Positions 22,035 through 30,690 of a stretch of 32,773 bases of DNA are shown piece after piece. The notes beneath the pieces are model-generated. The model saw only the letters and a program-made list of their open reading frames with translations. It ran no database searches and was not told the origin of the DNA. The stretch lies in NCBI GenBank assembly GCA_030613245.1, contig JAUWMI010000049.1, positions 1 to 32,773 on the forward strand. Direction: 5' to 3'. The position numbers and the translations under genes were made by a program. How positions within the stretch are numbered: position 1 is the stretch's first letter; every line of letters starts with the position of its first letter. The DNA comes from Candidatus Sumerlaeota bacterium. Its GTDB lineage: Bacteria; Sumerlaeota; Sumerlaeia; MWCT01; JAUWMI01.

Positions 22035-22474
22035 CACAACGCCTCACACGTGCCGCCCTTTGCGACAATCTTGTCTCGCGCCGACTTTGAGAATGCGTGG
22101 GCTTTGACGTGCAGCTTTTTCTTCAACTCGCCATCACCCAGGATCTTGACTCGAATGTCGGTAGAGCGAATCAGTCCATGCTCTTGAAGAGCCGCTGGGT
22201 CAACAGTGGCGTTGTTCTTGAATTGATTGAGCGTCTCTAGATTCAAGATCCTGTAGACTTGGCGGAAGATATTTCGGAACCCTCGCTTCGGCACACGGCG
22301 CACCAAGGGCATCTGCCCTCCTTCAAAGGCGGGCCCTTTTCCTCCACCGCTCCGTGCCAGCTGACCCTTGCTGCCACGGCACGACGTCTTGCCATGGCCA
22401 GACGCCTCACCGCGTCCCACACGCTTGGGCTTCTGTCGCTTGCCAGGATCTGCTGGGATGTCGTGCACTTTCAC
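22034..22474 (-). CDS. rplO: 50S ribosomal protein L15 (uL15)
   Basis: A 146-residue late-assembly large-subunit protein. VGRGEASGHGKTSCRGSKGQLARSGG (with the GHGKTS motif), FEGGQMPLVRRVPKRGF and the C-terminal AHAFSKSARDKIVAKGG are diagnostic. The GTG start overlaps the rpmD stop by four bases (GTGA) and the stop overlaps the secY start, so rpmD, rplO and secY are tightly coupled. Confidence 0.97.
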   Translation of the reverse strand: MKVHDIPADPGKRQKPKRVGRGEASGHGKTSCRGSKGQLARSGGGKGPAFEGGQMPLVRRVPKRGFRNIFRQVYRILNLETLNQFKNNATVDPAALQEHGLIRSTDIRVKILGDGELKKKLHVKAHAFSKSARDKIVAKGGTCEAL

Positions 22475-22662
22475 GATTTGGCAACCTCCTCAACCGCTAC
22501 CAGATACGATACCTTTCGCAGCATACCCTTGATCTGTGGACTTGGGTCGTGATAAACTACACCATGAAGGCGCTTCAGGCCAAGGGCTCGAATCGTACGC
22601 CGATGCTCGCGCCTGCATCCAATCGTGCTTTTGACCCACGTAATTTTCAATTTCTTTGCCAC
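22471..22662 (-). CDS. rpmD: 50S ribosomal protein L30 (uL30)
   Basis: A 63-residue large-subunit protein. The start is GTG at 22662 (MAKKLKITWVKSTIGCRREH) with GGAG 9 bases upstream. A longer frame to 22737 would add 25 residues encoded by a dispersed palindrome and is not credible. KLKITWVKS and IRALGLKRLHGVVYHD are the standard features, and the length agrees with the family's usual size of about 60. The TAGGAGC palindrome at 22681-22709 sits just before its SD. Confidence 0.95.
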   Translation of the reverse strand: MAKKLKITWVKSTIGCRREHRRTIRALGLKRLHGVVYHDPSPQIKGMLRKVSYLVAVEEVAKS

Positions 22663-22680
22663 GTCATTCAACTCCGTAGA

Positions 22681-22709
22681 GTAGGAGCAGTTCATGAACT
22701 GCTCCCTAC
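22681..22709. repeat. Dispersed TAGGGGC-type palindrome inside the spc operon
   Basis: GTAGGAGCAGTTCA faces TGAACTGCTCCCTAC with a single bulged base. It lies in the gap between rpsE and rpmD, about 18 bases upstream of the rpmD GTG. Its core CAGTTCATGAACTG equals that of the copy at 3208-3236. Confidence 0.88.
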
Positions 22710-22782
22710 TTCCCAAGTGTGTGCCAGCCCACAACATGGAGAAAAACGCTTAACGCCTAGCCCCGCTGCCCTTGTAGGGTTT

Positions 22783-23598
22783 TTAAGACGACGAGGGTTC
22801 TTGCTTCTCGTCTTTGGCCGGAGGAGGCGATTCGAGTGGCTGGCTCTGGGGCTTCTCTTCGCCGGCTACGGATGCTTGTGACTCATCTGGTGGCTGAGGC
22901 GTCTGCGGTTCCGGGGAAGGAGAGATCTCCTTAGCCGCAGCCACTGGAGCTTTAGCTTCTTCAGCAGGTTGAGCTGCCTCGGCGGATTTCTTTTCTTCTT
23001 CTGGCTCCTTTTCCGCCTGTAGCCGAATTTCGCGATAGAGCGCCGCGCGTGACTTTCCCATAATCTCTTCCAGCGACTTGTTCCGTAGCTGGGCAACACG
23101 CTCCGGGCTCTGAAGCGACTTCAGGCCTTGCACTGTGGCCTTGACGACATTGATCTTATTGTTCGTTCCATGACATTTCGTCAGAATGTCTTTGATGCCA
23201 GCCAATCTTAGCACTGCCCGCACTGCAGCGCCGGCAATCAGACCGGTTCCTTCAGATGCAGGCCGAAGCAACACACGTGCTGCACCAAACCTGCCTATGA
23301 TCTGATGCGAAATCGTGCGGCCCACAACCGGCACCGAAAAGATATTCCTCTTCCCGTCTTCAATAGCTTTCCTGATCGCCTCGGGAACTTCGTTAGCTTT
23401 GCCGAATCCAAACCCAACGTGTCCCTTTTCATCTCCGACGACAACCAGAGCGCTAAAGCTAAAGCGGCGACCGCCCTTGACGACTTTAGAGACCCGCTTC
23501 AGAGACACCACCTCTTCCTGAAGCGCCAGACTTTCAACGTCCAGTTCCGCTTTGCCCAGTAGCAGCGACTGAGTATTCGTTAACTTTTTGTCAACCAC
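22783..23598 (-). CDS. rpsE: 30S ribosomal protein S5 (uS5) with long acidic/proline-rich tail
   Basis: A 271-residue accuracy and helicase-related protein of the small subunit. Residues 1-190 are ordinary uS5: [82 protein letters not shown]. The usual protein has about 165-175 residues. After [23 protein letters not shown] it runs a further 80 or so low-complexity residues rich in Pro, Glu, Ala, Ser, Lys and Gln (about 192-271). The tail should be disordered on the solvent side of the ribosome. The start is GTG with AAGGGG 8 bases upstream. The frame stays open with no sign of a read-through artefact. Confidence 0.95.
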   Translation of the reverse strand: MVDKKLTNTQSLLLGKAELDVESLALQEEVVSLKRVSKVVKGGRRFSFSALVVVGDEKGHVGFGFGKANEVPEAIRKAIEDGKRNIFSVPVVGRTISHQIIGRFGAARVLLRPASEGTGLIAGAAVRAVLRLAGIKDILTKCHGTNNKINVVKATVQGLKSLQSPERVAQLRNKSLEEIMGKSRAALYREIRLQAEKEPEEEKKSAEAAQPAEEAKAPVAAAKEISPSPEPQTPQPPDESQASVAGEEKPQSQPLESPPPAKDEKQEPSSS

Positions 23599-23651
23599 AA
23601 TGAGAGCCCCTTATGCTAATAATGTATTGGTCGGCTGCGCAAGAGCCGTGC

Positions 23652-24014
23652 CTAGAACTCAATTCCTTCGGCCCGTACAGCATCTGCCAGGGCTTTGACG
23701 CACCCGTGGTATTTATTGCCGCCACGATCGAACACTATCCGGATCACACCTTTGCCTTTCGCTTGCTTCCCCAGCATTTGTCCAATTAGCTTGGCAGTAG
23801 CGACATTACAGAAGCTTTTGCCCTTAGACTTAAAGGCTTTGGTATTCGAGGTGACGAATACCAGCGTTCGGCCTTCAACGTCGTCCACCAATTGAGCGTA
23901 AAGGTGACGTAAGCTTTTATAGATACAAAGCCGCGGCCTTTCTGGCGTTCCGCTAATTTTCCGCCGGATGCTTACGTGGCGTTTTTTCCGTGCCTGTTGC
24001 TTTGTTAGTCGCAT
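23652..24014 (-). CDS. rplR: 50S ribosomal protein L18 (uL18)
   Basis: A 120-residue 5S rRNA-binding protein of the central protuberance. KKRHVSIRRKISGTPERPRLCIYKS is diagnostic, followed by YAQLVDDVEGRTLVFV and the C-terminal VFDRGGNKYHGCVKALADAVRAEGIEF. It lies between rplF and rpsE with gaps of 35 and 53 bases. Confidence 0.97.
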   Translation of the reverse strand: MRLTKQQARKKRHVSIRRKISGTPERPRLCIYKSLRHLYAQLVDDVEGRTLVFVTSNTKAFKSKGKSFCNVATAKLIGQMLGKQAKGKGVIRIVFDRGGNKYHGCVKALADAVRAEGIEF

Positions 24015-24049
24015 GCTCAGCCAGACTCCTGGGCGGTGTAATAGCAGGG

Positions 24050-24589
24050 CTACTTCGCCCCTGTCTTCCCTACCTTTTTGCGCACATATTCGCCCGCGTA
24101 TCGAATCCCTTTTCCCTTATAAGGTTCTGGAGGACGATATTTCCGAATCGTCGCCGCCACCTGTCCGACCTGCTGTTTATCAATCCCCTTCACGACAATT
24201 GACGTGGGTTTCGGCGTCTCAACCGTGATACCAGGTGGGGGAACAAACGAGATCGGGTTACTGTAGCCGACCTGGAGCGTGAGCTTCTCCCCCTCCATCT
24301 TTGCCCGATACCCTACTCCAATAAGCTCGAGATCCTTCTGGTAACCCTGGGTAACCCCTTTGACCATGCTGGTTATAAGTCGCTGGTAGAGCCCATGGAA
24401 GGCCTTACTGCGCCGATTATCGTCATGGCGCTTCACGCGAATTTCCCCCGGTGCTTTTTCCACCTGGACGTGCTCGTGCAGCTTCAGGGAAAGCGACCCT
24501 TTTGGCCCTTTCACGATGACAGTTCCCTCGCTCAGGGTGACATCAACGTCTTTTGGCAACTTCACCGGTATTTTTCCAACTCGCGACAC
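24050..24589 (-). CDS. rplF: 50S ribosomal protein L6 (uL6)
   Basis: A 179-residue protein near the sarcin-ricin loop and factor-binding site. MSRVGKIPVKLPKDVDVTLSEGTVIVKGPKGSL starts the first of two repeated domains. GVTQGYQKDLELIGVGYRA and the C-terminal YRPPEPYKGKGIRYAGEYVRKKVGKTGAK are standard. The length is typical. Confidence 0.97.
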   Translation of the reverse strand: MSRVGKIPVKLPKDVDVTLSEGTVIVKGPKGSLSLKLHEHVQVEKAPGEIRVKRHDDNRRSKAFHGLYQRLITSMVKGVTQGYQKDLELIGVGYRAKMEGEKLTLQVGYSNPISFVPPPGITVETPKPTSIVVKGIDKQQVGQVAATIRKYRPPEPYKGKGIRYAGEYVRKKVGKTGAK

Positions 24590-24635
24590 GATTAATTCCT
24601 CCCACCTCTCCGCCTATCCGCCTGAGGCAAAGGAC

Positions 24636-25034
24636 TCACCAGATGTTGCACAGTATCTCTCCACCAATCCTGGCCCGCTTGCATTCCTGGCCAGTCAGCA
24701 ACCCGCGCGAGGTTGATAGAATCGTAATCCCCAGGCCACCAAGCACGTTGGGAATCTCGTCCTTCGACACGTACCTACGGATCCCAGGTTTGCTCACCCG
24801 CGACAGGCCATGAATAATCCGCTCATTGTTGGCCCCATATTTGAGAAAGACACGTAGAATCCCTTGCTTCTTATCCCGAATCACCTTGTAGTATTTAACA
24901 TACCCCTCATCCTTCATGGTGCGGGCAATGGCGACTTTGATTTTCGAGGCGGGGATGTCAACGTAATCCTTCCGTACCATATTGGCATTCCGGATTCGCG
25001 TTAACATATCCGCAATTGGATCACTCAATGTCAT
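24636..25034 (-). CDS. rpsH: 30S ribosomal protein S8 (uS8)
   Basis: A 132-residue primary 16S rRNA binder of the central domain. DPIADMLTRIRNANMVRKDYVDIPASKIK starts the protein and VSKPGIRRYVSKDEIPNVLGGLGITILSTSRGLLT gives the C-terminal signature. In E. coli it is the spc-operon repressor that binds near rplE. A 150-base gap separates it from rpsN upstream, wider than usual, with no convincing gene in it. Confidence 0.97.
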   Translation of the reverse strand: MTLSDPIADMLTRIRNANMVRKDYVDIPASKIKVAIARTMKDEGYVKYYKVIRDKKQGILRVFLKYGANNERIIHGLSRVSKPGIRRYVSKDEIPNVLGGLGITILSTSRGLLTGQECKRARIGGEILCNIW

Positions 25035-25184
25035 GGCTGCTGCTTAACCCCCTGCATCAAGTCCTTTACCGCTTAATCTGCGGTATTAATTATGCCAACA
25101 GGCTTTAAGTTATGGCCCTTCTTCTTTTTCTTGTACCGTTGCCGAGGCGTGTGTGTACCCCTGCCTGTTTTGACAGACGAGTGC

Positions 25185-25370
25185 TCACCAACTCGACTTG
25201 GTCACGCCGGGAATCTGACCACGGCTGGCCAACGTCCGGAAGCAGATGCGACACATATTGAATTTGCGCAAATATCCACGCGACCGGCCGCATAGAGGGC
25301 AACGATTATAACGCCTGCTCTTATATTTTGGTTTCTGGAGTGCCTTGACCCTCAGGCATAACTTAGCCAC
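25185..25370 (-). CDS. rpsN: 30S ribosomal protein S14 type Z (uS14), zinc-binding
   Basis: A 61-residue head protein of the short zinc type. It has C24-P-L-C27 and C40-R-I-C43 and the core [20 protein letters not shown], with C-terminus [14 protein letters not shown]. The long zinc-free form of 89-101 residues is not present here. It lies between rplE and rpsH. Confidence 0.97.
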   Translation of the reverse strand: MAKLCLRVKALQKPKYKSRRYNRCPLCGRSRGYLRKFNMCRICFRTLASRGQIPGVTKSSW

Positions 25371-25435
25371 TAACCCTCTGCCTCCTCTTTTGATAATATC
25401 AGACGCCTGGCAACACGGCCATCATATTGCTTTGG

Positions 25436-25984
25436 CTATTCCTTAAACGGCATTCCGAATAGGCTCAGTAACTCCAAGCATTCCTCGTCAGTTCTTGCAC
25501 TGGTCACCGTTGTAATATCCATACCTCGCACTTTAGATACCTTGCTATAGTCTAACTCCATAAAGATGAGATGCTCTTTAATCCCTATACAATGATTACC
25601 GCGTCCATCAAAAGATTTCGTGGGCAGACCACGGAAGTCACGAATACGCGGAATCGCCACGTTGATCAGCCGATCCAGGAACTCGTACATGTACGTACCC
25701 CGTAGCGTGACGAAACAGCCGACGGGCATCCCTTCGCGTACTTTAAAGGCGGAAATTGATTGCTTTGCCCGCGTCGTGCGAGGTTTCTGTCCGGTGATAA
25801 GCGCCAGCTCTTTTTCAGCTGCATCGAGTTCTTTGATGTCGCGCGCTGCCTCACCGACGCCCATGTTGACCACGATTTTCATCAGGCGCGGCACCTGCAT
25901 GACGTTTTTATAACTAAATCTCTTCATCATCGCTGGGATGATCTCTTGTTTATAGCGTGTAAGCAGCCGAGGTTCCGTGGACAC
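25436..25984 (-). CDS. rplE: 50S ribosomal protein L5 (uL5)
   Basis: A 182-residue 5S rRNA-binding protein that contacts P-site tRNA at the central protuberance. [19 protein letters not shown] and [27 protein letters not shown] are diagnostic, followed by [21 protein letters not shown] and [20 protein letters not shown]. It starts 26 bases after rplX. Confidence 0.97.
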   Translation of the reverse strand: MSTEPRLLTRYKQEIIPAMMKRFSYKNVMQVPRLMKIVVNMGVGEAARDIKELDAAEKELALITGQKPRTTRAKQSISAFKVREGMPVGCFVTLRGTYMYEFLDRLINVAIPRIRDFRGLPTKSFDGRGNHCIGIKEHLIFMELDYSKVSKVRGMDITTVTSARTDEECLELLSLFGMPFKE

Positions 25985-26009
25985 CTGTATTTCTCCTCAG
26001 TGGCCCGGA

Positions 26010-26327
26010 TTATACCGGGGCACCGCATTTCTTGCACACACGTATGCGTACGCCGCTCTCTTCTCGCCGTGTGCCAATCCGCGTAGGTTTACTGCACTTT
26101 GGGCACACTAGCATAATACTCGACAGAGCAATTGCAGCTTCCTTTTCGATAATGCCGCCTGGCCCGGCACGCGGATTCTTCGAGCGCTTGTGACGCTTGA
26201 TGAAATTCACACCCTCTATGATCGCCCTGTCTTTTTCGGGGATGACAAAGAGTACCTTACCAGTGACTCCTTTGTCCTTCCCACCCATCACCAGAACCGT
26301 ATCGTTTTTCTTGATCCGAAATGTCAT
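26010..26327 (-). CDS. rplX: 50S ribosomal protein L24 (uL24)
   Basis: A 105-residue assembly initiator near the exit tunnel. FRIKKNDTVLVMGGKDKGVTGKVL is the KOW motif. The C-terminus has CPKC (about 75-78) and CKKC (about 98-101), matching the CxxC pairs seen in many bacterial uL24 proteins that may hold zinc. It is followed by rplE. Confidence 0.97.
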   Translation of the reverse strand: MTFRIKKNDTVLVMGGKDKGVTGKVLFVIPEKDRAIIEGVNFIKRHKRSKNPRAGPGGIIEKEAAIALSSIMLVCPKCSKPTRIGTRREESGVRIRVCKKCGAPV

Positions 26328-26385
26328 AGCTCTCGCTCTTTTAACAAAAGGACTCTGCGTGATGTGAGACAGGCTTCCGTTCTGC

Positions 26386-26754
26386 TCAAATCACCTCTGG
26401 AGCCAGCGAAATGATTTTCATGAAATTCTTCTTGCGCAACTCGCGCCCCACGGCGCCGAAAATGCGCGTCCCGATTGGCTCGTTCTGATTATTAATGATC
26501 ACCGCCGCATTTCTGTCGAACTTGATATAGGAGCCGTCTTCGCGGCCGATCTCTTTGGTCGTCCGCACGACTACAGCGCGCACCACCGAGCCTTTTTTGA
26601 CCGTAGAGGTCGGTGTGGCTTCGCGCACCGACGCTATGATCACGTCACCGATTCGGGCATAGTGGCGACGCGTACCCCCAAGAACTTTAAAGCAGCGAAT
26701 CTTTTTCGCGCCCGTATTATCTGCAACATCTAGGACTGTATATTCCTGAATCAT
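26386..26754 (-). CDS. rplN: 50S ribosomal protein L14 (uL14)
   Basis: A 122-residue intersubunit-face protein that contacts bL19 and helps form bridges to the small subunit. [27 protein letters not shown] and [26 protein letters not shown] are standard. A 180-base spacer precedes it after rpsQ, containing a CCCGCC/GGCGGG hairpin near 26879-26893. The spacer could host a processing or regulatory site. Confidence 0.97.
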   Translation of the reverse strand: MIQEYTVLDVADNTGAKKIRCFKVLGGTRRHYARIGDVIIASVREATPTSTVKKGSVVRAVVVRTTKEIGREDGSYIKFDRNAAVIINNQNEPIGTRIFGAVGRELRKKNFMKIISLAPEVI

Positions 26755-26934
26755 CCTGCGCGTTCCTCACCACTCTACACTGCCTGCTGCTCTTATCCCA
26801 CCTGTTTTAGTTAAAACCTAAAAAAGTATTGGCCCAAGAATTCAAATGCCTACGCGCGCTGATCTCCCTGACTGTTGGCCCGCCGATGGCGGGCTGATGG
26901 CCGGTGGCTGCACGCCTCGTATGACGCGCGGGGC

Positions 26935-27210
26935 CTATTTTTTCTGTTTCAGCACGCTCAGCACGCGCCAGCGCTTTAGCTTGCTCAGTGGCCGCGTCTC
27001 TATAACGCGCACCGTGTCGCCCATGTTACAGGCATTCGTGCTGTCGTGGGCGTAAATGCGACTGGTGCGTCGAATATATTTCTTATACCTCGGATGCTGG
27101 ACAAGGCGCTCCACCGCCACAATTATTGTCCTGTCCATCTTATTGCTCACAACTCGGCCCACGCGAATCTTGCGTTTTCCGCGCACCTTCGTCGGCATTT
27201 CTGTCTTCAT
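26935..27210 (-). CDS. rpsQ: 30S ribosomal protein S17 (uS17)
   Basis: A 91-residue primary 16S rRNA binder. The start chosen is the ATG at 27210 ([20 protein letters not shown]), because GGAGGAAAG lies 8 bases upstream and the length then fits the usual 80-90. An upstream GTG at 27285 would add 25 residues rich in Glu and Ser and lacks a comparably clear [29 protein letters not shown] and [20 protein letters not shown] are diagnostic. If the inner start is right, a gap of about 100 bases separates it from rpmC. Confidence 0.93.
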   Translation of the reverse strand: MKTEMPTKVRGKRKIRVGRVVSNKMDRTIIVAVERLVQHPRYKKYIRRTSRIYAHDSTNACNMGDTVRVIETRPLSKLKRWRVLSVLKQKK

Positions 27211-27313
27211 CTTGCCGCTTTCCTCCATGCTCTCAGCTGCCGATTCTGATTCGTTTCTTTCCACGCGGATACCTTTTCCTTTCACACAGCCATGATCGCC
27301 ACGGCGGTGCAGA

Positions 27314-27511
27314 TTAAAGCTTAACTCCCTTTTCTCTCAAAACGGTTTTGACCCGGGCCAGCTCGCGCTTTTCATCTCTAATTTTTATCACGTTCTCCAG
27401 CTCTTTGGTTGAGGCCCGAACACGCAGATTAAAGATGCTGCGGTAGAGTTCATCTGCTCGGCTTACTAATTCGTCAACGCTCAAATCTCTTAAGACATTG
27501 GCCTTCGTCAT
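27314..27511 (-). CDS. rpmC: 50S ribosomal protein L29 (uL29)
   Basis: A 65-residue two-helix protein by the exit tunnel, a neighbour of uL23 and near the trigger-factor/SRP docking area. [28 protein letters not shown] and [20 protein letters not shown] are standard. Its ATG overlaps the rplP stop by four bases (ATGA), so translation is coupled. Confidence 0.96.
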   Translation of the reverse strand: MTKANVLRDLSVDELVSRADELYRSIFNLRVRASTKELENVIKIRDEKRELARVKTVLREKGVKL

Positions 27512-27933
27512 GTCGTACCCCCTGCGTGTTCACGCATCACAAAGACCGTCTTTAAAGGTAGCTTATGAGATGCCCGTCGCAAGGCTTCCTGCGCAGTCTT
27601 TTTCTCCACCCCTTCCAGCTCGAACAGAATACGGCCGGGCTTTACCACGGCAACCCAGTGCTCAGGATTGCCCTTTCCTTTGCCCATCCGCGTTTCAGCG
27701 GGCTTCACCGTCAGGGGCTTATCAGGGAAAATATTGATCCAGAGCTTCCCACCACGCTTAACGTAGCGGGTGATGGCAATCCGCGCCGCCTCAATCTGGC
27801 GGTTGGTTACCCAGGCACACTCGGTGGCCTTCAATCCATACTCGCCAAAGTTCAATTTACTCCCGCGATATGCCTTTCCTCTGCGGCGCCCTCGCTGGAC
27901 CTTACGATGTTTTACTCGCTTCGGCAGTAACAT
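27508..27933 (-). CDS. rplP: 50S ribosomal protein L16 (uL16)
   Basis: A 141-residue protein at the A-site side of the peptidyl transferase centre. [34 protein letters not shown] is diagnostic, followed by [24 protein letters not shown] with the conserved arginine loop, and [16 protein letters not shown]. The length is ordinary. Confidence 0.97.
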   Translation of the reverse strand: MLLPKRVKHRKVQRGRRRGKAYRGSKLNFGEYGLKATECAWVTNRQIEAARIAITRYVKRGGKLWINIFPDKPLTVKPAETRMGKGKGNPEHWVAVVKPGRILFELEGVEKKTAQEALRRASHKLPLKTVFVMREHAGGTT

Positions 27934-27989
27934 CTGGCGATTCCCTCTTTGCGAGACAACTTAAACCTAGAACGACCACCATGGCTATA

Positions 27990-28652
27990 TTACTCGGCTG
28001 CAGTCTCCTCGACGGGTTTCTGCTCCTTCTTAAACACCTCACCCCGAAATATCCACACCTTGACTCCGATCATGCCGTATTTAGTTTTGGCTTCAGTCAA
28101 GCCGTAGTCAATGTCAGCACGAAGCGTGTGCAGTGGAACGCGTCCCTCACGATACCACTCAGAACGCGCCATTTCGGCTCCAGCCAACCGGCCGGCGCAA
28201 TTGATTCTAATCCCCAAAGCACCGCATTTCATCGAGGCCTGCACAGCCCTCTTCATTACCCGACGAAAGCCGATACGACGCAGCAGCTGCGAGCTCACGT
28301 TATCAGCTACAAGCTGGGCCACGAGTTCAGTTCTCTTGACTTCTTCAATATTAATCAATATTTTCTTGCCCGTCTTTTTTTCCAGGTCGCGCCTTAGACT
28401 CTCGATCTCGATCCCTTTGCGTCCGATAATAATCCCCGGGCGAGCTGTCTGAATTGTAATCTTGGCACGATTTGAGGCCCTCTCAATATCAATCTTAGCA
28501 ATGCCTGCATGATGGAACCGATTCTTGATCTCTTTGCGAATAGAAAGATCCTCGTGTAATAGTAGGGCATAATCTCGCTGTGAAAACCAGCGCGACTCCC
28601 AGTCTTTGATCACACCTAGCCGAAATGATGTCGGGTGTACTTTTTGTCCCAC
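27990..28652 (-). CDS. rpsC: 30S ribosomal protein S3 (uS3)
   Basis: A 220-residue head protein at the mRNA entry tunnel. [23 protein letters not shown] begins it. The KH domain carries [27 protein letters not shown], and [41 protein letters not shown] marks the C-terminal domain. The tail KEEQ-like end [13 protein letters not shown] is short. A 162-base gap separates it from rplV. Confidence 0.97.
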   Translation of the reverse strand: MGQKVHPTSFRLGVIKDWESRWFSQRDYALLLHEDLSIRKEIKNRFHHAGIAKIDIERASNRAKITIQTARPGIIIGRKGIEIESLRRDLEKKTGKKILINIEEVKRTELVAQLVADNVSSQLLRRIGFRRVMKRAVQASMKCGALGIRINCAGRLAGAEMARSEWYREGRVPLHTLRADIDYGLTEAKTKYGMIGVKVWIFRGEVFKKEQKPVEETAAE

Positions 28653-28814
28653 AATCCTCCTCCATCTTTAGTCGCGCTTCTACGCGCTCGTGTGACGCCG
28701 CATTCCTGTCAGACCCTCAAAGTCTGCATTGTTTTTGAGCCGTGGATTTGCACGGAATTTCAGCGTTTACCCCTGTTCATCAGTGGCCTTATTTTTTTTC
28801 TCGCTTTGCCCTTC

Positions 28815-29177
28815 TCAGGCCATCAGAGTAATGGAAATATGGCTGCTGCGCTTGCGAATCGTGCAGGCGCGCCCCATTGCCCGCGGCTGATAGCGCTTGA
28901 GCACCGGGCCACCGTCAACGTAGATCCTGCTGATAATGAGGGAGTCCGTATCCGGATGCTCCTTCTTATCAACGTTCGAAACAGCCGACTTTAACAGTCG
29001 CTCTATGATCGGCACTGAGGATGGGCGCATGGTGAAGCGCAAGATCTGAAACGCTTGGGCTACTGTCTTGCCGCGAATCAAATCTGCTACGTAGCGGGCC
29101 TTTCGAGGAGGAACTCGAACAAACAGTGCACTAGCCTCACTGACCTGCTGCTTCGTCTTTGTACGCTTCTTTGCCAT
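28815..29177 (-). CDS. rplV: 50S ribosomal protein L22 (uL22)
   Basis: A 120-residue protein whose beta-hairpin lines the exit tunnel and is the target of macrolide-resistance changes. RVPPRKARYVADLIRGKTVAQAFQIL and AMGRACTIRKRSSHISITL are diagnostic. It follows rpsS with a 61-base gap. Confidence 0.97.
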   Translation of the reverse strand: MAKKRTKTKQQVSEASALFVRVPPRKARYVADLIRGKTVAQAFQILRFTMRPSSVPIIERLLKSAVSNVDKKEHPDTDSLIISRIYVDGGPVLKRYQPRAMGRACTIRKRSSHISITLMA

Positions 29178-29238
29178 GCTCTGCCACTCCTACAGCCCTT
29201 GACCCCGATTGCTCAACAGGTATTGGCCACCGAGCGAC

Positions 29239-29523
29239 CTATCTCAAGGTTGTAGATTTTGCCGTCTTCCCACCGTGTGCGCGAAAAATGCGGGTCGGAG
29301 CAAATTCGCCCAGCTTGTGTCCCACCATGTTTTCGTTAATGAAAACCGGCAAAAATTGCTTGCCGTTGTGTACAGCGATTGTATGACCAACCATTTCCGG
29401 AGAAATAATCGAGGCACGCGACCAGGTCTTGACTACCCGTTTTTCACCCGTAGCTTCAATCACGCGAATGCGTTGCAGGAGCTTCTCGTCAATGTAAGGT
29501 CCTTTCTTCAGCGACCGTGCCAT
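29239..29523 (-). CDS. rpsS: 30S ribosomal protein S19 (uS19)
   Basis: A 94-residue head protein that pairs with uS13 at the A-site finger. [41 protein letters not shown] and [19 protein letters not shown] are diagnostic. It starts 17 bases after the rplB stop. Confidence 0.97.
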   Translation of the reverse strand: MARSLKKGPYIDEKLLQRIRVIEATGEKRVVKTWSRASIISPEMVGHTIAVHNGKQFLPVFINENMVGHKLGEFAPTRIFRAHGGKTAKSTTLR

Positions 29524-29540
29524 ATCATTACGTCTCCTTG

Positions 29541-30380
29541 TTACTTTCTGCGTTTCAAAACCCTGCGTTTCAAAATCATCTTATTGGACGACTTGCGTTT
29601 CTTACGAGTTCTGAATCCTTTTGTTGGTTTGCCCCAGGGTGTGCATGGATGTCGTCCCCCTGATGTTTTACCTTCGCCACCACCCAGCGGATGATCAACG
29701 GGATTTTTTGCCACACCTCGCGTACGCGGCCGCTTGCCAAGCCATCGGTTGCGCCCAGCCTTGCCAATGGTGATGTTTTCGTGATCAGGATTTCCCACCT
29801 GCCCTACTGTTGCCCGACACTCGCCATGAACCAGGCGCACCTCGCCCGAAGGGAGCTTGATCGTTACATAGCTACCCTCCTTGGCCATCAATTGCGCAGA
29901 GCTTCCGGCGCTCTTGGCCAGCTGTGCCCCTTTCTTTGGCTTTAACTCAACGCAGTGAACATCCGTGCCCAGAGGGATGTTTTTCAGCGGCAGGGTATTG
30001 CCAACCCGAATGTCTACATTCTCGCCCGAGAGCACGGTTGTACCAACCTGCAACTCGTTTGGTGCCACTATATACCGACGTTCGCCATCCTGATACTGTA
30101 ACAGGGCGATACGGGCCGTCCGATTCGGGTCGTACTCAATGGTTTTCACTACGGCCGGCACACCGTCTTTGTCGCGTCTGAAATCAATCACGCGATATTT
30201 GCGCTTATGGCCGCCGCCGCGATGCAGAATAGTTATGCGACCGTAGACGTTTCGACCAGCCTTTTTCGGCAAGGCCCTGGTCAGGGACTTCTCGCAGGTC
30301 TTGCGCGTAATCTCGTCAAACGTCGCCCCGGTCATCGAGCGCCGTGACGGCGTAACTGGTTTATAGGTCTTAATTGCCAT
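29541..30380 (-). CDS. rplB: 50S ribosomal protein L2 (uL2)
   Basis: A 279-residue core protein required for subunit association and peptidyl transfer. [21 protein letters not shown] is the typical N-terminus. [23 protein letters not shown], the KOW-like middle, and [30 protein letters not shown] (with the functionally important histidine near residue 230) are standard. The length is a few residues longer than E. coli (273). Confidence 0.98.
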   Translation of the reverse strand: MAIKTYKPVTPSRRSMTGATFDEITRKTCEKSLTRALPKKAGRNVYGRITILHRGGGHKRKYRVIDFRRDKDGVPAVVKTIEYDPNRTARIALLQYQDGERRYIVAPNELQVGTTVLSGENVDIRVGNTLPLKNIPLGTDVHCVELKPKKGAQLAKSAGSSAQLMAKEGSYVTIKLPSGEVRLVHGECRATVGQVGNPDHENITIGKAGRNRWLGKRPRTRGVAKNPVDHPLGGGEGKTSGGRHPCTPWGKPTKGFRTRKKRKSSNKMILKRRVLKRRK

Positions 30381-30405
30381 CTGGTATCATCTCTATGCGT
30401 TCACG

Positions 30406-30690
30406 TTAGATCAAATCAATGCGGTCACCCTTTTGCAGAGTCACAATCGCCTTTTTCCAGTCCGGCCGCTTTCCCTCTTTGAAGCGAACTCGCTTGCGCT
30501 TACCCTTAACCCGCTGGGTATTTACGTTTGTGACCTTGACGTTGAAGCATTGCTCAATCGCCTTCTTGATTTCGCACTTATTAGATTTGATATGTACCCG
30601 GAACGCATACTGCGCCTCTTCGCGTTCACTCAGATGCGTGCTGCGCTCCGTAATCACCGGCCTGATGATGATAGACCACGGATTATTCAT
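30406..30690 (-). CDS. rplW: 50S ribosomal protein L23 (uL23)
   Basis: A 94-residue exit-tunnel protein that docks trigger factor and SRP. IIIRPVITERSTHLSEREEAQYAFRVHIKSNKCEIKKAIEQCFNVKVTNVNT is diagnostic. The ATG overlaps the rplD stop by four bases (ATGA), so the pair is coupled. Confidence 0.97.
   Translation of the reverse strand: MNNPWSIIIRPVITERSTHLSEREEAQYAFRVHIKSNKCEIKKAIEQCFNVKVTNVNTQRVKGKRKRVRFKEGKRPDWKKAIVTLQKGDRIDLI

Noticed and set aside
22663-22737. Longer N-terminus of uL30
   Set aside because: The extra residues come from the palindrome and are absent from the family; GTG at 22662 has a proper SD.
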